From Cliona cf. orientalis (lineage: Eukaryota; Porifera; Demospongiae; Clionaida; Clionaidae): DNA of 64,000 nt. Each line of letters begins with the position of its first letter. Within the stretch, counting starts at the first letter, position 1. Both the position numbers and the translations under genes were made by a program. Location of the stretch: the NCBI GenBank assembly GCA_963930775.1, contig OZ005698.1:744001-808000 (forward strand). The letters are read 5' to 3'. The notes below the pieces were generated by a model, which saw nothing but the letters and a program-made list of their open reading frames with translations, was not told the DNA's origin and searched no databases. Shown here in pieces: positions 24,293-36,403 of the stretch.

Positions 24293-27200
24293 TCACGAAA
24301 GAGCATGTTTTACTTCTTCAGCAAGTGCTTCAAGGCCAACATCATCCAGCAATTCAATCATCCCATCCCAGTCCTGGGAATAGTCCTCCGGCTTCTTATT
24401 AATGAAATATTCAGTGAACGTTTCCTTCAAGCACTCACTGGGGTCACCACGGTACTTTTGCTCCAAAATACTCGTTACATTAGCGTCTTTGCTGAGTAAG
24501 CTGGCTATGTCCTTCCACTTGTGACTCGCTTTGCTGATAATCCGGACTTTCTTCTTCTCTCCTTTATCTGTGTACTTGAGTATCAGCAACGCACCCAAAT
24601 CTACAATGATTACAAATTAAAGCAATGTATTGCTTGATTAGGCGTATAATTATCATTGTGTGTGTGTGAATGCATAATCAACAGCTTACTGATTGGTGCA
24701 GGTTCTTGTTTTGCGGTTGGTGGGTGTGGCACGGACTCTGGACTAGGAACTATAATAATGTATAAAAGAGGATTGAGGAATCAATGAGGATTAATTATTA
24801 TTCTTTCAAAATGCTTGTGATAAAATTTTGCTAGTTTCAAAGATTACCTGGATCCTCTAGCCAAATTAAAAATTTATTCTCAAGCTTAAACGTCTCATCA
24901 TCATCCCTTGTGCAGTCGAGTCTTCGCTTCCTTCCAGTGGAGGAGATGAGAGCAGTATGAGCGGGTGCTGATCCACAGGGACAGAGAAAGTCCAAACTGT
25001 ACGATTCTACGATCTCATTATTGTAGTTATGTGTGTTGACAACTACCTTCAGCGCTTCCCCAATGTCTTCGTATATTTTCCTGCATATGTACTTGTCGGG
25101 ATCACAGCCAGATACGTGAATCTCAATGTAGTAAAACGTATCAGCCACGACAACTCGATAGCCATCGACAGTAAACTGGACAAAGTTCTTGAACACATCG
25201 ACTTCTTTGCCTTTCTTTTTCCTCAGCTTCCATTTTTTCATCAAACCACACACGAGAGCACAGAAGAAACCTCGTGGAACACAGTGAGTGTCACCAGGCA
25301 ACTTGAGAACAACAGCTGGGACTTCAAGATCTTTTCTTTCTTTTTCAAACTTGTCCAGTGAGCAGTGAGGCAAGACACATGGCATGAAATAGCGTCCTTC
25401 TTCGATGTGTGCAACGACAAGAGTGATCTTCAAAAGTTCAATCACCTCTGCTTCTTCAAATTGTGCAGCTGGAACCAGGAATCTGCTGAGTTTGCTTTTC
25501 ATAAATGATTTTGTGAACTCTCCGCGTTCACTAAAATTTTTGAACTCAGTATCGGTTACTTTTTGATATGCTTCTTTCACGAATGCCGATACGATCGTCA
25601 CAACAACCTGAGGATCTGTGAATATGATTTCCGAGAGGACTGGAGAATGTGGAAAGAATAAAAATATGTTCAACGAATGGAAGTATTCCAGTGCACTTTT
25701 CACTTTCGATACATTGATTGCTTCGGCCAATTTTGTACACTCTCCTATTGTAATGACGCCATTGTTTTCTTCTCCCCCAACGCTCCTCAAATCTTGCTCG
25801 AGTAAAAACCAGCTAATGGGAACCTTGTGAGTTTTGCTTCCTTTGCTTACGATGCGTTTACGGATGTCTCTTCCAGTGCCGAGGGACTCCTGATCTCGCT
25901 TCATCGCATCGAGAGGAAAAATGATATCACCCCTTTTATAGTCACCGTGGCACAGTACGTCAAGCTGTCCGTAATCAACAAATGGCTTAAAAATCTTTTT
26001 TAGTTTTGAATTCTTTACATCGATGCTTTCGCCTCCAGCTTGTACGTCCTTATGCGTTCCAATGATCATGATTTTTGTAGTGTGTTTTTCATTCGCTACG
26101 TTGTGCTTCTCATAGTAGGCAGATTGTATCACACCATTAAGAATCTGCTCCACGTCATAGTGTGATCTTCTAGACTCTCCCAGGCGCTCTCCGTCCTCAA
26201 AGTAGTTGTCAAACGGCTGATCATCGAGTGGTTCTGAAAGTTTCAGTACGTAGATTATGACAGAAGTGTGATGTAAGAACGTGGGTAAGATGTCGTGAAA
26301 CTGTGACTGTCCTCCACTGTCCACGAGGTGAATCCATCGAACCTTGTGCACACACACTCCTTTCTGATCTGATGAGTTCTTTAACTTCATCAACAGTGAC
26401 TCCCTTGCCTTACTATCCTGCCTCTTGTAAATACTCTCTTGTTTGTTATCTTTATTTGAAGGTGTGCTGTCCTGACTAAGCTCGGAAGGTGATTTCAACT
26501 CCGAAGAGTGTGTGATTGTTGGTATTTTTGGCTCTGATTCTGCACCCATTGATTTATTTGTCAATTCCTCCACTGTTGCATGTATCTTTGATCCAGCATC
26601 AATATCTTCACTTTCAGCTGACATTGCATATTCTCCTGAGTCCACGGTCGCTGCAAGCATTGAGTACAGACTTTCGCTGCCACTTTCCACCACAATCCAC
26701 TCATATTCACTGTCATCTTCTTCATGATAGGCCAGTTCGTGTTTGATGTAGGCCCTGTCCATTGGTTCAATGAGTTCTGTGCTGTGACGCTGCGCTGGTG
26801 GAGGCAGCTTGTAGAGTAAAAGTTTCGTACATGTCTTTCCACTTCCAGCTGCTCCTGTGAGGATCACCTTGGATATGTCCAGTTCAACATGTCCTTCACT
26901 TGCTAACAGTTTACTCAGTTCCTCTTCATAGCTTTTTTCTGAAAGATAATTTATAAATAATGACATGTGTAATATAATATTATATGAGCTCAACATACTC
27001 TCTTTGGATTTATTCTCCTCTGCTTGGGAAACTGAAGATGAGGGAATAATATTATGCTGCCAGCAACCAAGGTACTGAAACTGTTCACCTCGGCTGCTGA
27101 AGCCCATGAACGGATACAGTCCACTCTCAGGTCTCTTGAACTCGACGAAATTACCAACTTGCTGTCCATTTTTGGTGAAGAAGACCTTCACATATTTTGA

Positions 27201-30200
27201 AGAATCACCACCCTCAAATATCACACCACATCCTATACGATCTCCAGTAGTACAGGTAGGACCAAACATTGTTCCATTTCTGTTTTCATTAAAGAGTTTG
27301 CCGTCATCGACTTGGTAGCCGATTCCTTGCTTGTCCCAACCAGGCTGTCTATCAAGGAAATAGTTTTGTCCCACCACACCGATTGAAATCGCACATATAA
27401 TACCACGGGACAAGATTTTGTGCTCAAAATAATTCTTAGCAGGTGTTATCGGATGTAAAATTTTAACTGCACATGCATCATCACCACCGCCCCAGTAGTA
27501 TGGGTAAGTAAAGATGTCCCCATCCACCATGACGTCTTTCTTGCAGCTATAATCACCATGTTTTAGTGACGATGCACCGTGTTTTGACATACCGGCATTA
27601 TCAGAGACCGTGTCTGGAATGAAAAGTGCATGAATATATATACAATGATATGGGAATGTGCCACAATAATAATATTATATGCCAGGCGGACAGTGATAAC
27701 AATAATTATTGTGTATAAAGGGAGTACCTCTGATGGGATATTTACCTAACACACAATAATAATTGTTGCTACAGGGCAACTAATCTACTTCACTCCTACA
27801 ACAACTATAATAACAACAGTTACTATACAACATGCAGCATAATATTATTATTGTGCTATTATTTAGTTATATCCTTGTCCCCATGCATGTATTGAGGTAC
27901 CCACCTAAAGTAACTCGGTTAGAAGAAAGAGCTGTTTCCATCGCCTCACGAGATGGCTTCAAGTCCACACGGCGGTGCCACAGCTCGATCATGGCGATCA
28001 GACAACGATGGTCATTCACGTATTTCTTCTCAATGGCATCGAGTGCAGCACCATCGATACCAAGCTCTAAACCTATGGATTTCCAACATCCAGAATACTT
28101 CCTTGCTTGATTGAGAATTGTGCTCATCTCCTTGTCACTGAGAATAGCTGCAGTATTTGTGCACATATATATACCAGTAGTATGGTATTAACTTTGACCA
28201 TACATCTCCAGTATACTTCAGTGTTCTACACTTATATACCTGCAATAGCATTGGTGACACGCTGTGATTGAAGAGCTCTGGCCATTGCATCGTGTGTTAT
28301 GGGAGGTTTAGCTTCATCGATCATTCTATGCAAATAGTCACTAGCAGTAGTAGTTTGACCCCACTCGATGGAATTAAGAGTATCTGCATCAATGCCCAGC
28401 TCTTCACCAATGACCTTCCATAGCAAGTAATGTTCCCACTTCAGTTTGAACCAAATCTTTAAATTACTAGCTGCCAATGGAGGATCTAAGCACAGACAAA
28501 CATAATAAGTATTATAGAACATTGAGCACCAATAACACACATGGGGAGCAAATTTTAACACTGAGAAAGATATACCTGCTATACCGCTAAGGATGGATTG
28601 TGTTCGAAGAACTCGTTTCATCACTCCGCGTGTTATGGGAGGCTTGGTGTTATCAATCATGGCATGCAGGCATTTCCGGTCATCTCCATTATGCTCCTTT
28701 TCAATGGCATTAAGTGTGTCCATATCAATGCCCAGTTCTGTTCCGAGAACCTTCCATAGTTCCACTGGCACATTAAACAATCGTTCTACATCTTTGCTCG
28801 TTATTGGGATGACTAGTAATGAACAAACATAATAAAATTAATTATGAGAGTTAGATAACCAAAGCATAATAATATTTTATACCTGATAAGGCTCTGACGA
28901 CACGTACTGACTGAAGAGCATCAGTCATTGCTTCTCTCGCTGCATCTCCAGTGAGCTTAGCACCAGCCAGCCACACTTTAATGAGCTCATGGAGGCAATC
29001 GTGACTGCTAGAGTGATTTTTCCAAATTGTACCCCTTACGCTTTTTTCCACCTTCAATTCCCTACCAAGGGATAGCCATACTTCATGATAATCCCTCGCC
29101 AATGCAAGTATCGTCTGTACATCACTGATTGCTAATTACCAGGGGCAAAATGGTAATCAAGATTGTGATGAAAGACAAGAGCATGTATATACCTGCTCCT
29201 GCATCAGAGACATGTTCAGGTTCTTTTGGTTGAATTTTAACTATAGATGCAATGATGGGTAGCATAGTCAATAGCAGATTGTAGTCCACATATTCTACAA
29301 GATAAACTACCTGAGGTGTGCTTGGAAGCGATAGTCTTTGCCAGTTCATGGTTGTTTCCACCAGCAGGATTGTCCACTGCTTCCACCAATCTCCGCCATG
29401 TTGGAACACCATACCTTTCAGTGTCGTAGCGTTGATTCAGCCATGCAAGCAAGACGCCAGATAATGGTTTGCCAACGGTTTTGTCCTGAATGGCAGTCAG
29501 CTCTTGAGGTGGCAAACCAAGCTCTATTCCAAGCTCATGGTAGCAAGTCTTAAGATCCACAGTACACCTGAACACTTCACAGAAATCATCCTCCTCTGTT
29601 GAACAAATTAATCAAAGTTGAATTAGCTACAATTTAAGAAAATTTTATATTATATTCACTCACTCAAAGTAATGGCATTGTCAACATCGTCATAGTCAAG
29701 ATCTATTGATGTGTATGGGTGTGTGTGTATCTGCATTAAATTTCGAGAGAGAGAGAGAAAGAGATTGCAATTAACATTTATTACATACCAGGATACAGTC
29801 CAGGGCCAGGGTTCGTCTCAACATCTCCAGATCTTATGAGCAAGGCAGCCAGACTCTGATCGGCCATCATAGCTCGTAGGAGGACAAACATCAAAACATT
29901 TGCACTACAAGTAGTTCCAGAGGCTTTTACAACTGCTGAATAATAAAAACAAGAGTACACAATCATTTATATTGTGATGAAGCAATGCATACCAGAAGAT
30001 TGGGTGGGTCCTGGATTTCTCTCTACATCCCCAGAGGTCATGAGAAGGAGAGAAATCACAGCACGAGAAATGGACAGAGAGATAAACAGCTGAGCTCCAA
30101 CCATTACTACAATCATAAGCGATAGTCTCAAGCTTCCAGGCGGAAATTCAAGTCCTGGAACACATGTGCACTTTATGAGGTTCTTGGAAATTCCCTTAAA

Positions 30201-30871
30201 CAAAGATGTAATGCCATTTTGGAGTGAATTTATCATAAGCCAACCTGCACAACAATTTATTTAGTTAGCACAAGGAAGTACAACAATTGAGATATTAACT
30301 ACCTGGGTAGGTCAGAAATTGGAATAAGTAGCAAATCAGCCATAGGCTATGAGCCAGATCAACAGAAAATTGTCTGAGAGATACTTGAGCTTGGTAAGAC
30401 AACACACTGTGATGCAGCGTCTGAACAGCAGTAGTTAGAACTCCAAGTGAAATGTTGAGGATTAGGATGAACTGAGTGCTAATGAATCGATGTGGTTTTG
30501 AAATTGGCTTCACTAGTCTATCATTAAACTCCACAGCCTGTTGGGGTAACCAACAATATTAATGGCTATGGCTACCTCACCATACGGCTCTCTAGATCTC
30601 CCCAAAAGAGTCTGTGAATGCACAGTCAGTGATGCCAACTTCATGCACTTGAAGACTCACCAGAAGACATTTTGAGGTGCATAGCACATAGCACCAGATT
30701 GGCCACTATCAGTAGCATCACCATGATCACCATGGTCAGTATCTGATGCAGAGTCAACACTCTCCTGGACTTGCCTCTGTTTCTGGTGAACCTGGTGTTG
30801 ATGGGTCGACCAAGGGCACACCAGCACGACCCAATCCGAGCCCTCCACTCTTCAACACTCCACAGGGGCAT
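24293..30871 (-). CDS. Receptor gene B: 2A-2A-multi-Death-SPRY-Roc/COR-Death paralogue
   Basis: Minus-strand exons matching gene A: 30661-30871, (exon 2 remnant, low end 30303), 29993-30244, 29789-29935, 29664-29702, 29311-29595, 29193-29240, 28883-29131, 28576-28812, 28240-28485, 27905-28147, 26999-27613, 24848-26938, 24690-24749 and 24293-24600. The counterpart of A exon 8 is absent and the linker exon is 48 bp instead of 270. Exon 2 has lost its 5' part and acceptor; skipping it joins exon 1 to exon 3 in frame, giving 1,676 residues. Roc motifs (GAAGSGKT, DSGGQ, THKD), SPRY, four repeated death modules plus the first one, and the C-terminal death-fold domain are intact. The Ser-rich linker inside exon 14 differs strongly from A while the GTPase core is almost identical. 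It is probably functional; if exon 2 is essential it could be a recent pseudogene. Confidence 0.8.
29802..29855 (-). other. Second 2A (StopGo) peptide of receptor gene B
   Basis: Exon 4 of copy B ends SLAALLIRSGDVETNPGP. The 2A core is canonical although the 25 residues before it differ widely from copy A, which suggests selection on the core. Confidence 0.9.
30006..30059 (-). other. First 2A (StopGo) peptide of receptor gene B
   Basis: Exon 3 of copy B carries LLLMTSGDVERNPGP, identical in the core to copy A and preceded by the same hydrophobic region. Confidence 0.9.
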
Positions 30872-31047
30872 AGTGACGCCACCTGCAAGAGTAGAGGAGA
30901 AATATGATGCTCAATGCTCTCAGCAGCTACTAGTACAATGTACATGCGCAAGCGCATTAGCTACGGTTTGGGGGTGTACGTGTGGCCGTGCGTCCACGGA
31001 ATGGAAAGGTCAAAGGTCAGATACGAAAGCACGTGGATGTGGAGAAC
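30872..31047. promoter_or_regulatory. Short bidirectional region between receptor gene B and pescadillo
   Basis: Only 176 bp separate the two divergent ATGs. It contains ATGCGCAAGCGCATT-like sequence near 30946-30960. If both starts are right, a housekeeping ribosome-biogenesis promoter drives, or adjoins, the receptor promoter. An acceptor-like TTGCAG 16-21 bp before the gene B ATG leaves open an upstream non-coding exon. Confidence 0.45.
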
Positions 31048-32988
31048 ATGGGGAGACTGAGAAAGAAGGTAATCATCTATATTTCATCGATACCATATGA
31101 TGGTGTTTAATACCAGCATGTTAAACTCAGGGCGAGAGTGGCATAGCCACGAATTACATCTCCAGAAATCAGGCTCTCAAGAAGCTTCAGCTGTCTCTTC
31201 CAGACTTTAGGTTGGTCGATAATAAATTATGTATGAACATTAGCATAGAAGCTATATATATACCTTGCTGCCTGTATATAAGCCCTGGCACTGTCCAAAA
31301 GTATATTGCATGGCCAATGTCATATAGAAATGTATTATCCAACTATGTTTTTGCCATACAGACGTCTATGTATCTTGAAGGGGATCTACCCACACGAGCC
31401 CAAGAGCTTCAAGAAGGTGAACAAAGGTAGCACAGCCTACAAGACCTACTACTATGCCAAGGACGTCCAGTATCTGGCCCACGAGCCACTGCTGGTCAAG
31501 TTCAGGGAGTTCAAGGCGTTCATGAAGAAGGTGAAGAAGGCCTACCACAAGGAGCAGGACTCCACTGTGAAGAAGCTCTACGAGAACAAGCCCATCTATA
31601 CCCTGGACCATATTGTCAAGGAGAGGTCAGCCAATCGTATTGGTTAATCCGTAGATCTACACTTTAAATTTTTTTCAAGGAGATCTGCCATGGTATATAT
31701 ATTTTTTGTTTGGTTGCCTAATATTTTGTGCTTATCCAACTTACATATGTATACATATATGTACGTTCATACATGTATGTCGTATATTATAATATGCTAT
31801 TACATGTAGGTATCCAACATTCATAGATGCCCTGAGGGACATGGATGATGCTCTCTGCATGCTGTTCCTCTTCTCCACTCTGCCACAGCACAGAAGGTTG
31901 CAGGTGAATATCCATGATTTGTATGATTTGGTTAAATCTCCTGGATGCATCCTGATTTTGTGCAAGTCATCAGAATAAATTCTTAAGAGTAGTGACGTGA
32001 TTAAACATCAAAAGCCGGGTTTCTAAAGGCAGGTTTTTTAAGAGCAGCACTGCTCTATATATATACTCTGCCGCTCTTTAGTGATTTGTCTGCTGATGTG
32101 ATTTGCTCTTCAGTGATTTGTCTGCTGATGTGATTTTTGTGTTGCTCTGCAGGCTCATGTGGTACACAACTGTAAGCGGCTGACGGTTGAATTTATGCAT
32201 TACATCATCGAGTCTCGGTCCCTGCGGAAGGTCTTCCTCTCCATCAAGGGAATCTACTACCAGGCAGAGGTTGAAGGTCAAACCATCACCTGGGTAGTCC
32301 CATACCAGTTCTCACAAGAGGTGAAAATTACATTCCCGATACCAATACTTTGTTGTATGCTAGAGTAGGTCCTTCAAACCTTCATATTGCCACAATTTGA
32401 TCTTAAAGATTGTTGTTGGATGATAGTGGTGACTTCACTTTCTTTGCAGATGCCCACTGACGTTGACTTTAGGGTGATGTTGACTTTCGTGGAGTTCTAT
32501 TCCGCTCTCATGGGCTTCATGAACTTTAGACTCTACCACTCTCTTAATCTCAAGTATCCTCCACAGGTAGATTGGAATAATACAGTGCTCCCCCTCCCTT
32601 CAAATCTCCCCCTCCCCCACTAAACTAAAGCTTTGTCTTCATTTTTGGATACAGATAGAGGGATTGCCCCCACCGTCCTCAGAAGCCACGCCCACCCAAG
32701 TAATTGATCCTGATGCCGTTTTCAGTGAGGAGGTGGAGGAAAATGCCGAGGTATGCATAAAAAATAGCGGATCATGTGATGTGGTGCCGGGTCATGTGAC
32801 CTACTATAGCTCCTCTGCCCCTTCTGATTGGCCAGTTTTCTCGTGCCAAATGTCAGATCTGTACCATGAGGAGAGAGCATTGTTGCGTATTGTCACAGGC
32901 TTGGCATTTCTGCTGCGTTTCTCTCTGTCATGACACGCAGTAGATTATTTGTTCCCTGTGATACACACACTCTCTCTCTTGCTCTCTT

Positions 32989-33039
<51 letters not shown>

Positions 33040-33101
33040 TCTCTCTTTCTCTCTTAGCAGCAGATTATTTGTTCCCTGTGATACACACACTCACTCTCCT
33101 C

Positions 33102-33183
<82 letters not shown>

Positions 33184-34668
33184 CACACAACTACATAGGC
33201 ACTTACTTTACTCGTATCCTTTCTTTTCCTGCTACAGATGTTGTCCTCTTTGGGACACAGTTTAGTCAGAGTAGTCACAGAAGGTTAGTGAGCAATATCT
33301 ATATCTATAATAATAATTATTATTATAGATATCCACTATAATAATTATTATTGCTTCTTGTATAATTATACACTGGCTGCAGATATGGAGGAAGAAGGAG
33401 CTGATGAAGACATACCCATTGAACTGAGTGTAAGACACCACTACATATAATATAATAACTTGATATATAGGGAATTTCATCCGTCTACAAAAGTAACGGC
33501 ACACAAAAAAATCATTCTGCCTTTCCTCCTTACAGCCAGAAGAGGCGGAACTTCAGAAGAAAGCCAAAGAAGAGGAGGCCAGGCTAAAAGGGCTACAGAG
33601 TCTCTTCAATGGCTGTCAGTTTTTCCTCTCGAGGGAGGTGCCCAGAGAAGCGTTGACCTTTGTCATCCGTAGCTTTGGAGGCGTGGTGTCGTGGGAGGAG
33701 TCTGGTGCAGCTGGAGCTCGATATCCTGAGAGTGATGAGGGAATCACTCATCAGATTGTCGACAGGCCCTCTGTAATGCACAGATACCTGTCAAGGTTAG
33801 TAAAGATGTGCGCTTGTGCTGTTAATAGTACCAGCCTGGCTTATTCCCCATGGATAATATAATTGTACCCCCCACCCCCATCCAAAATTAGAACAACTTT
33901 CACTGTTGCATACAGTACACCATAGACCTCCAAACTTACATGTAGTTGTATTTACTGCAATTTACTTTTTTTTCACTCGTACAGGAGATATGTGCAGCCT
34001 CAGTGGGTCTTTGACAGTGTCAACATGAGACGTCTGCTACCGACAGATGAGTATGCCCCGGGGGCCTCCCTCCCCCCTCACCTGTCCCCCTTTGTGGAGG
34101 AACTGGAGGGAGACTACGTTCCCCCCGAACGACAGGCACAGGTAGCTGAGCAGCTGGGGGAAGAGGAGGGAGTCACAGATATGGAAACAGGTAGCTACGT
34201 GCATTTCCCCCAAATCTTAGCCCGTGTTCAATGTTACCAACAATATTATCATGCTGGCTAGTTTATATTAATTTTTATGATCGGTTTTGTCAAGGTGTTG
34301 AAGATAGAGCTTCAGATGATGACACTAAAGTATCTAAACCGTCAACGTCAGGCGTAACTACTCCTAGCTCATCAATTCTTCCAGTTGGCACAGTACATGA
34401 GGGTAATCCATCTCAGGGTCCAGAGGATGATGGTGGTCTTCTCGAGGGGGTGGAGCAAGGGGAGGAGTCAACCGATGCTCGGGAACGAAAGGAGAGGAGA
34501 GAAGAGAAGAAGCTGGCCATCATGATGATGAGTAAAAAGCGCAAGAGGCTCTACGATCAGATCATGAAGTCTCGAAGGAAGAAGGCCAAGGAGGTGAGAG
34601 AACTGAAGAGAAAGAGAAGAGAATTTGACGAGACACAAACTAGCGCTAAAAAGACAAAGGTGTTTTGA
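31048..34668 (+). CDS. PES1: Pescadillo homolog (ribosome biogenesis, PeBoW complex)
   Basis: Twelve exons: 31048-31068, 31131-31210, 31362-31625, 31810-31903, 32153-32320, 32450-32566, 32655-32750, 33238-33283, 33383-33429, 33536-33795, 33985-34190 and 34295-34668; 590 residues against 588 in human. The N-terminal pescadillo domain is clear ([54 protein letters not shown]). A BRCT domain follows ([20 protein letters not shown] to [15 protein letters not shown]), and the tail is a basic coiled coil ([19 protein letters not shown]). Pescadillo works with Bop1 and Wdr12 in the nucleolus to process 27S/32S pre-rRNA for the 60S subunit. The acidic linker exons 8 and 9 are poorly conserved, so their boundaries are less certain. 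Confidence 0.95.
32938..33180 (+). repeat. Duplicated segment with (CT)n tracts in pescadillo intron 7
   Basis: A 35-bp unit containing GATTATTTGTTCCCTGTGAT occurs at 32938-32972 and 33058-33092, each followed by a long (CT)n run. It is a tandem duplication of unit plus microsatellite. The second run ends about 57 bp before the exon 8 acceptor. Confidence 0.8.
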
Positions 34669-34973
34669 ATTTATTTATGATTCATACTTTTCTGTAATAT
34701 TGTCATACCTGGCACACTAACATTAATTAATATCATAATTTTATGGACATCAGATTCTTCACCACTAAATATACTTAAAATGCTACATATCGGTAGTTAG
34801 ATCTAAACTAACGTATACTTTGGGGCCCAGCATGGTTGACTGCTATTCAAGTCCATAGGGATATTATGCATTAGGAGTAGAATGTGATAATAGGCGAAAA
34901 TACACAAAAATAATGTTTCATGTTGTTTGCAGCAAACAGTTGTGTCCATGATCTTGAGCTACTCTTTCTTCTT
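34669..34973. other. Convergent 3' intergenic region, pescadillo and AIP-like gene
   Basis: 305 bp between two convergent stop codons. AT-rich; no gene was seen. It should hold both 3' UTRs, which may overlap. Confidence 0.6.
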
Positions 34974-35692
34974 TTATGTGAACATCTTTCCCCTGAGTCT
35001 CAGTTTCTCCTCTGTATCCTTCTCCTTCACTCTCTGCATAAGAGCCTTGATCTCCTTGTCCACAGTCTTCGCCAGCGAAGGATCGAGCTCAGCGGCCTTT
35101 TCCAGATCAGCCTTGGCCTCTTTCACGTCCCACGTGTGAGCGTAAGCCTTCCCCCTCCTAAAGTAGGCCTTGACAGTGTCTGGTTTGTACTGTAGCACGG
35201 TGGAGCAGTGTCGTATCACCTCCACGTATTCCTTTGCGTAGAGCTTACACTGGGCGTAGTTGAGCAGTATGGGGACCTTTTTGTCAATGTGGGATTGCCA
35301 CATCGTGGAATTTGGTTTCTCTCTCTGGATTTGCTCCTCGATGAAGCACAGAGCGTCAAAGTAACACTCGGCGGCTTTTTCGTACTCTCCCTCTTCGTAG
35401 AGCTTGTTCCCCTCTTCTTTCAGTTTCGGGACGGCCAAGGATTTGTCGCTGTCGGACATAGCCCAATGGTCCATCTTGTACTTTCCCGGCTGCTCAACCT
35501 TGAGTAATTCAATCTCGAAAATGAGGGGGCATCGCTCTTGTCCGAGGGAGTCAAGATCCGGGTGCCCGCTACCGTACATCATGGAGAGGGAGCAGCGGTG
35601 GGGGTCGTGTTTCTTGACAAATCGTCCGGTCCTTCGCCACTCCAAGTCCCTGAGAGCCCTCCCAACTCGTGGGTACTCTGTCACCGCCTAAA

Positions 35693-35726
<34 letters not shown>

Positions 35727-36403
35727 AGGGGGAGAGAGAGGGGGGAAAAGAGTGCAAGTGAGAGGAGTACATGTGTCGATATGAAATTATGGCTTATATC
35801 ACACATGAAACAGGAAGTGTTAAATTACTCATGCAGTACACAGTATGTTCATACATCAAAAGGGCAAGCAAATCTTGAAATCTCTCCAACTTTCATCGTC
35901 TTGACCAGTTCCTCCCATATGGGCACTATGAAGTCCCTCCCCATGTACAGCTCCATGGGGGGCAGCTTCATCTCTCTGGTGTCGTCGATCAGATTTTCTG
36001 GGTCAATTTCGGCCGTTGGCTCCTGAATGGGTCTCGACGCAATTCGAGCATTGTTGTCATATTCTCGCTCATCGTTCATCAGAAACATGATGTCATCTCT
36101 CTCCTTGGGTAGCTTGTAGCTTCGAAAGTGAAAGGTAGCCTAAATAATAATAATAATAAAAACAGGCACAGTTCAGGCTATGAATGGATTTTCATGATGT
36201 ATTAATACTTAAACTATCTGGTATAAGCATTATGAGTGAATTATTGTCTAAAAGCGAGACGATTCCACGATACACAGAAATTGACTCACCCTCGTATTGT
36301 ATCGATACGAAGGCTTCTCTCCCTTCCCAGGACGTAACAGACACTTGTTGAAGTCCGTAAGATCGACCTTACGCCACCCGTACCCGGACGCTCGATAACT
36401 CAT
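34974..36403 (-). CDS. AIP: AIP-like FKBP/TPR co-chaperone
   Basis: Three minus-strand exons, 36290-36403, 35855-36139 and 34974-35687, give 370 residues (human AIP 330). The N-terminal half is an FKBP-type PPIase-like domain (ATFHFRSYKL, MELYMGRDFIVPIWEELVKT) with the AIP-like segment CPLIFEIELLKVEQPGKYK. Three TPR units follow: KLKEEGNKLYEEGEYEKAAE, NYAQCKLYAKEYVEVIRHCS and VKAYFRRGKAYAHTWDVKEA. Lys/Arg residues suitable for clamping the Hsp90 C-terminal EEVD are present. In vertebrates AIP chaperones the aryl hydrocarbon receptor with Hsp90 in the cytosol; here the client is unknown. AIPL1 is the other close relative. A poly(C) run on the sense strand lies directly before the last acceptor. 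Confidence 0.9.
35695..35725 (-). repeat. Poly(G)/poly(C) tract of about 31 bp at a splice acceptor
   Basis: A pure G run on the plus strand. On the AIP sense strand it is poly(C) running almost to the acceptor at 35688, so it forms the pyrimidine tract. Similar G runs are at 43653-43671 and 54399-54416. Confidence 0.85.

Larger units (their letters stand above)
15098..30871. repeat. Large inverted duplication, arms 15098-23772 and 24266-30871
   Basis: The two receptor genes form a tail-to-tail palindrome of about 8.7-kb and 6.6-kb arms around a spacer of about 490 bp. Homology runs from the shared start (MPLWSVEEWR) to just beyond the stop codons, where both arms share TCAGCCTAAGCATC. Exons 1, 3, 5, 13, 14 and 16 are very similar, while the death-module exons differ more. 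Confidence 0.9.

Noticed and set aside
32930-33341. Long open frames of Ser/Leu repeats
   Set aside because: They are translations of (CT)n microsatellites inside a pescadillo intron; the same applies to 5382-5854, 39897-40200, 56081-56422 and 3363-3785.
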